17,203 nt of DNA from Bacillota bacterium. Lineage in GTDB: Bacteria > Bacillota > Desulfotomaculia > Desulfotomaculales > JAJYZD01. The notes under the pieces were generated by a model. The model had not been told where the DNA came from. It saw only the letters and a program-made list of their open reading frames with translations, and did not search any database. Shown one piece after another: positions 14,401-17,203 of the stretch; position 1 is the first letter of the stretch, and each line of letters begins with the position of its first letter. The position numbers and the translations under genes are program-made. The stretch spans positions 1 to 17,203 of the forward strand of contig JAJYZD010000053.1 of assembly GCA_021800315.1 (NCBI GenBank). Direction: 5' to 3'.

Positions 14401-14475
14401 GCCTCCCCATGGCTAAAGCCAGGGGCTACCGCGCGGCGTTCTTTGGTGTTATACCGGTATTCCCCAACGTTTGGT
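14401..14475 (-). mobile_element. IS200/IS605-type right-end remnant, possibly with the last codons of tnpB
   Basis: On the minus strand CCCCTGGCT (14417-14425) and AGCCATGGGGAGG form a hairpin like the right end/guide-RNA 3' end of tnpB elements: 4 bp plus a bulged A plus 5 bp (14405-14425). The upstream minus-strand reading frame NVGEYRYNTKERRAVAPG resembles the low-conservation tail seen at TnpB C-termini, but this is suggestive only. The rest of the transposase is not adjacent; the permease gene begins at once. A mid-TnpB fragment in the same orientation lies at 16373-16513. Confidence 0.45.
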
Positions 14476-14486
14476 TAACCGGCGCC

Positions 14487-15920
14487 TCAGTCCGTCACCC
14501 CCTGCCGGTCCTGGCCCCCGTACAAGGCGGCCTTCCACACGTTATAGATCAGGCCGGTCACCAGGAAGGCCAGAACGAAGGCGCTCTGGGTATTCTGGAA
14601 AAAGGCCGTGGCCAGCGGGCCGTTGAAGAGGGAAAACGAACCGAACAGGAACAGGCAGGCCAGACCCAGGAGATAGGAGACCAGGGCCGGCACACCGAAG
14701 CCTCCCAGGTAGCCGGGCGCGGAATAATAGCTGCCGCCGCTGTAATCATAAAGGTCGGGGACATGGTACGGCAGCCTCTTTTGCCAGACCAGGTCGGTCA
14801 GGAGCACGGCCGTAAAGGGCGCCATCAGTGCCACCACGATCCCCAGAAAGGCCTGCATCACTCCCAGGAAGGAGGACTGGCTGATAACGACCCACAGGCC
14901 CAGCAGGCCGGAGAGGACGAAATCCACGTAAACCGTCTTGTAACGCGGCAGTTTGACATGCATGGCCAGAAGGTTCAGGCCGGAGGAGTAGATGGCGAGC
15001 ACGCTCTGCGGTACCAGGCCGGCGATGCCCACGATCCAGTACGGCACCAGCAAAAAGGCCGGTATGCCCTTGCTGATGAGTGCCAGGGGATCGCTGGCGG
15101 TGGCCAGTCCGGTCATCCTGACGGAAAGGAGATAGCCGGCCATGATCAGGATCACCAGCGGTATGGTGGAACCGATCGTGGTGTGCCAGACGATTTTGCC
15201 GCCCGGTGTCCCGCTTGGGAGGTAGCGCGTATAGTCGGACGAGGTGTTGATCCAGCTCACGCCGGCGAACATGATGATGAAGGCCGCCGCGGGAAGGAAG
15301 GCGCTCGCGAAACCGGCCGGCCGGCCGAAGTTGATCCCGGTTATGTGCTGGCTTTTGAGCAGGTAAACCGTGAGGAGGATGGTCAAAGCCCCGAAGACCA
15401 GGCTGGCGATGTACTGCACCCTGACCACCGTGGCGTGACCGAAGACGCCGAAGGCATAGGTGATTATGCCGATAACGGCGAAGACGAGGATGTCCAGGAC
15501 GGAGCCCGGTTTTACCCCCAGGCTGGCCAGCATGTCGATGCCGGCATAGGTGGCGGTCACCCAGACCACCGTTTCCCAGCCGATCAGGTTGATCCAGCTG
15601 ATCAGGGTGGGCAGGAATGCTCCCCTGACGCCGAAGGAGGCCCGGGACAGGATCAGCATGGGAACCCCGGTACGGGGACCGGCCAGGCCCAGCCACCCGA
15701 CGAACAAAAAAGACGCTCCACCCAGAATGGTAACCAGCAGGCCCTGCCAGAAGTCGAGTTTGTAGCTGGCCATAAGGGCCCCCAGGACCAGGGCCAGGAT
15801 GCCGATGTTGGCCGCGAACCAGATCCAAAACAGTTCCCCGGCCTGCCCGTGCCGCCGGTCGGCCGGTACGGCCTCGATACCGGCCGTCTCGATTTTCCAG
15901 ACTTCATCCCTGAATTCCAA
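14487..15920 (-). CDS. NCS1-family nucleobase permease under cobalamin riboswitch control
   Basis: This 477-residue integral membrane protein of the cytosine/purine/allantoin (NCS1) permease family has about 12 hydrophobic spans. Examples are FWIWFAANIGILALVLGALM near residue 30, the SFGVRGAFLPTLISWINLIG region with GWETVVW, FAGVSWINTSSDYTRYLP, and PYWIVGIAGLVPQSVLAIYS. NCS1 proteins carry nucleobases or related heterocycles inward, with a proton or sodium. TTG at 15920 is chosen: AAGGGGG stands 8 bp upstream and the protein then begins M-E-F-R-D-E-V-W; a further in-frame extension to 15965 runs through the ribosome site. It is monocistronic. Its leader holds a cobalamin riboswitch (16086-16256) and an intrinsic terminator (16001-16030), so high cobalamin should switch it off. 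This suggests a substrate tied to cobamide synthesis, such as a lower-ligand base, not simply cytosine. Confidence 0.92.
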   Translation of the reverse strand: MEFRDEVWKIETAGIEAVPADRRHGQAGELFWIWFAANIGILALVLGALMASYKLDFWQGLLVTILGGASFLFVGWLGLAGPRTGVPMLILSRASFGVRGAFLPTLISWINLIGWETVVWVTATYAGIDMLASLGVKPGSVLDILVFAVIGIITYAFGVFGHATVVRVQYIASLVFGALTILLTVYLLKSQHITGINFGRPAGFASAFLPAAAFIIMFAGVSWINTSSDYTRYLPSGTPGGKIVWHTTIGSTIPLVILIMAGYLLSVRMTGLATASDPLALISKGIPAFLLVPYWIVGIAGLVPQSVLAIYSSGLNLLAMHVKLPRYKTVYVDFVLSGLLGLWVVISQSSFLGVMQAFLGIVVALMAPFTAVLLTDLVWQKRLPYHVPDLYDYSGGSYYSAPGYLGGFGVPALVSYLLGLACLFLFGSFSLFNGPLATAFFQNTQSAFVLAFLVTGLIYNVWKAALYGGQDRQGVTD

Positions 15921-16000
15921 GAACGATACCCCCTTAACAAAATTGGCCGGCGCGCGGGGCCGCAACCCCTTCCCCCCTCCTTCCCCGTCCCAGGAACGCC

Positions 16001-16030
16001 AAAAAGCCCCGAGCAGTATCCGCCCGGGAC
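16001..16030 (-). terminator. Leader terminator between cobalamin riboswitch and permease gene
   Basis: On the minus strand GTCCCGGGC (16022-16030) pairs over nine positions, including G-U, with GCTCGGGGC (16006-16014) around a 7-nt loop. Five T residues follow (16001-16005). It lies 80 bp before the permease start and about 55 nt after the riboswitch, the position expected for a riboswitch-controlled attenuator. Confidence 0.85.
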
Positions 16031-16085
16031 TTTACCATCATCCCGATACCAAGACCGTAACTTCTTCCACGCCGGCGTACGGTCC

Positions 16086-16256
16086 GGACAGGCAGGTCTC
16101 CTGGCTGGGCTTCCTCGCCCGGGGCGCCTTCCCGGCTTTTACACCAGTGGCATCCTACCCCGCGCTCCGCTCCTACAGTGGCGGGACCGCGCCGCTTTTC
16201 CGGTTTGCGCCGGCCGCGGACTTCCCTATTCTCCCCCCGCGGGGGGGCACCTGTCC
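16086..16256 (-). promoter_or_regulatory. Cobalamin (adenosylcobalamin-type) riboswitch
   Basis: The minus strand carries the conserved parts of the B12 riboswitch in order: GGTGCC near the 5' end, GAATAGGGAA, CGGTCCCGCCACTGT, GATGCCACTGG, GGGAAGGC, and the B12 box AGCCAGGAGACCTGCC (16091-16106). A closing helix P1 forms from GGACAGG (16250-16256) and CCTGTCC (16086-16092), seven perfect base pairs. The family binds a cobamide, usually adenosylcobalamin, and normally represses downstream expression. Here the only gene it can control is the NCS1 permease, by way of the terminator at 16001-16030. Confidence 0.95.
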
Positions 16257-16262
16257 AAAAAT

Positions 16263-16291
16263 ATTTTAGTTAAATCCAGGCAGGCTGTCAA
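16263..16291 (-). promoter_or_regulatory. Sigma-A promoter of the riboswitch-permease transcript
   Basis: On the minus strand TTGACA (-35, 16286-16291, perfect) and TAAAAT (-10, 16263-16268, five of six) are separated by exactly 17 bp. The start would fall about 7 bp further on, near 16256, which is the first base of riboswitch helix P1. Confidence 0.88.
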
Positions 16292-16372
16292 GAGGTGGTC
16301 CGGCCGGACCCACCACGCCGAGGGCCTGTTCAGGTGGTGCCAAATACGAAAGTCCCGCAAGTTCGGAAAGGG

Positions 16373-16513
16373 GGCCTTGTAGGCGGGAAGTTTAACTATC
16401 TTCTCAAACGGCCAAGCATGAAGTTTTCGATTGCCCTTTGATCCCCAATCCTTATTAGTGCGAATACCTTTTAATTCGCCGATAACGATGATGGAGACAT
16501 TATGAGCAACCGC
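16373..16513 (-). pseudogene. Fragment of an IS200/IS605 TnpB nuclease
   Basis: The minus-strand frame reads AVAHNVSIIVIGELKGIRTN, then KDWGSKGNRKLHAWPFEKIV, characteristic of the middle of TnpB. The Glu in IVIGELKGIR corresponds to the second RuvC catalytic acid. Similarity breaks off after the Tyr-Lys-Ala codons near 16373, where the sequence becomes unrelated and runs into the permease promoter. On the other side it ends next to a sugar-isomerase fragment on the opposite strand. It is about 47 codons of a gene normally near 370-400, so it is non-functional. Confidence 0.82.
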
Positions 16514-16532
16514 CGGATCGACCAACCACGGT

Positions 16533-16652
16533 ATCGATTTCGCGGCCGTGCGCCGGCGTTTCACCGCCGGCCTGGCCCAGGCCATGGATGCCGTCCCCGG
16601 GGTCCGGGTGGCCGTGGAGCCGAAGCCTTATGAGCCCAGGGGGCGGATAATT
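16533..16652 (+). pseudogene. Fragment of a TIM-barrel sugar isomerase (xylose/rhamnose-isomerase-like)
   Basis: The plus-strand frame reads GIDFAAVRRRFTAGLAQAMD, then VPGVRVAVEPKPYEPRGRII. The VEPKPYEPRG motif carries the metal-binding Glu and the substrate-contact Lys typical of the xylose isomerase-like TIM barrel superfamily. About 40 codons remain of a protein normally 300-400 residues long; the sequence is unrelated after 16652. The remnant abuts the TnpB fragment, so an insertion followed by deletion is a likely history. Confidence 0.65.
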
Positions 16653-16753
16653 CAATATCGGCTTGCTCGGGGGCCTGGCCTAACCATGACCCACCCGTCC
16701 CGTTCCCTGCGTTTGCCGCCGGCCGAACCACGGGCGGGAATCCGCCGGACCGG

Positions 16754-16782
16754 TTGCGATCCGACTGCTTTTCTGTTACAAT
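16754..16782 (+). promoter_or_regulatory. Sigma-A-type promoter, likely for the lipoprotein gene
   Basis: TTGCGA (-35, 16754-16759) and TACAAT (-10, 16777-16782) are separated by 17 bp. The next plus-strand gene starts at 17033, so the transcript would have an unusually long leader of about 245 nt. Confidence 0.5.
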
Positions 16783-16875
16783 GACTGAAGTTCAGATATA
16801 GAAATAACTATACCAGCCAGAAAAGAACAAAATATACAAGAGGGAATATTTTGTGGCATTTGACCCCAAAACATT

Positions 16876-16928
16876 CCTGAGTCAGCGTGCGCTTCCTTAC
16901 ACATGCTAGGCGCGTGCTGATAATCAGG
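16876..16928 (+). other. Stable hairpin in the leader of the lipoprotein gene
   Basis: CCTGA (16876-16880) pairs with TCAGG (16924-16928), and CAGCGTGCGC (16883-16892) pairs with GCGCGTGCTG (16910-16919) over all ten positions if two G-U pairs are allowed. The loop is 17 nt. No T tract follows, so it is not an intrinsic terminator. The surrounding DNA (about 16783-17032) is distinctly AT-richer than the rest of the window and has no other gene. I cannot match it to a known riboswitch. Confidence 0.45.
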
Positions 16929-17032
16929 CAATGGATAGGCTACTACCGGACGATATCTGGATTATCATACAGTAACCATGCGGGAAAATTGGAATACGAA
17001 GCCTTTAATTCCGGGGAAGGTGGGAAACTGTC

Positions 17033-17203
17033 TTGAACAGGTACGTTTCGGCCCTGTCCATGTTGGCGGCGATGGTTATTTTAGCGGGTTGCGCTCCCTT
17101 CACCAATACGGGGACACCTCTTTCTCCAACCAAAACAACCGCTGTGGCCACAGGCCCCCTGGGTGGTTTAAACGTATACATCTGTGACGAAAAGGGTAAC
17201 CGG
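17033..17203 (+). CDS. Lipoprotein, N-terminal part (gene runs off the window)
   Basis: TTG at 17033 is preceded by GGGGAAGGTGGG with suitable spacing and opens a frame that continues to the window edge (57 codons). The N-terminus is a lipoprotein signal: M-N-R-Y, then the hydrophobic stretch VSALSMLAAMVILAGC, with lipobox L-A-G-C and lipidated Cys at residue 20. A Thr/Pro/Ser-rich linker follows (TNTGTPLSPTKTT), and then LGGLNVYICDEKGN, perhaps the first strand of a folded domain. The mature protein should be anchored on the outer face of the cytoplasmic membrane. The family cannot be decided from this portion. Confidence 0.75.
   Translation, partial: MNRYVSALSMLAAMVILAGCAPFTNTGTPLSPTKTTAVATGPLGGLNVYICDEKGNR

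Noticed and set aside
14289..16382. A 697-codon plus-strand open frame
   Set aside because: It is antisense to the NCS1 permease and riboswitch, with the Gln/Gly/His/Asp-rich composition typical of an antisense frame and no ribosome site.

Overview
The window looks like chromosomal DNA of a GC-rich, Gram-positive, spore-former-type Firmicute, probably an anaerobe near Desulfotomaculum/Pelotomaculum. This rests on the gene order rsmB-rlmN-FHA-prpC-prkC-rsgA-rpe, a DegS/DegU-type two-component pair, strong GGAGG-type ribosome sites with many TTG/GTG starts, a cobalamin riboswitch, and remnants of a 2-hydroxyacyl-CoA dehydratase gene. The organism is an inference; no rRNA is present.

Layout. 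(1) 1-3400 is a decaying accessory region. It holds a 2-hydroxyacyl-CoA dehydratase pseudogene (about 400-1252) broken by two different small transposon-like inserts, each with terminal inverted repeats and a target duplication. It also holds a copper-amine-oxidase-N-domain fragment, a second inverted copy of the first insert, an isolated IS200/IS605-type end hairpin, and a few small hypothetical genes. (2) 3405-5484, minus strand: a DegS-like sensor kinase, then a NarL/DegU-like response regulator, closed by an intrinsic terminator. (3) 5533-14027, minus strand: a nine-gene housekeeping cluster transcribed from an extended -10 promoter near 14025. Its order is DUF116 membrane protein, rsmB, rlmN, DUF3662-FHA protein, prpC, prkC, rsgA, rpe and a 43-residue RCKP-type rubredoxin-like protein, ending at a terminator at 5533-5564. 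It joins rRNA modification and ribosome assembly to Hanks-type kinase signalling. (4) 14400-16513: an apparently complete cassette (sigma-A promoter, cobalamin riboswitch, intrinsic terminator, NCS1-family nucleobase permease), also minus strand, lying between two pieces of a broken IS200/IS605 tnpB. (5) 16533-17203: a sugar-isomerase fragment, a promoter with a long hairpin-containing leader, and the start of a lipoprotein gene running off the right edge.

The most interesting items are the cobalamin riboswitch in front of a nucleobase-type permease, which suggests uptake of a cobamide lower-ligand base, and the two apparently undescribed miniature elements in the dehydratase pseudogene, one with a diverged inverted second copy 1.7 kb away. 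Two housekeeping genes (rsmB, rsgA) also seem to need non-standard start codons (ATC and CTG) to recover their normal N-termini.
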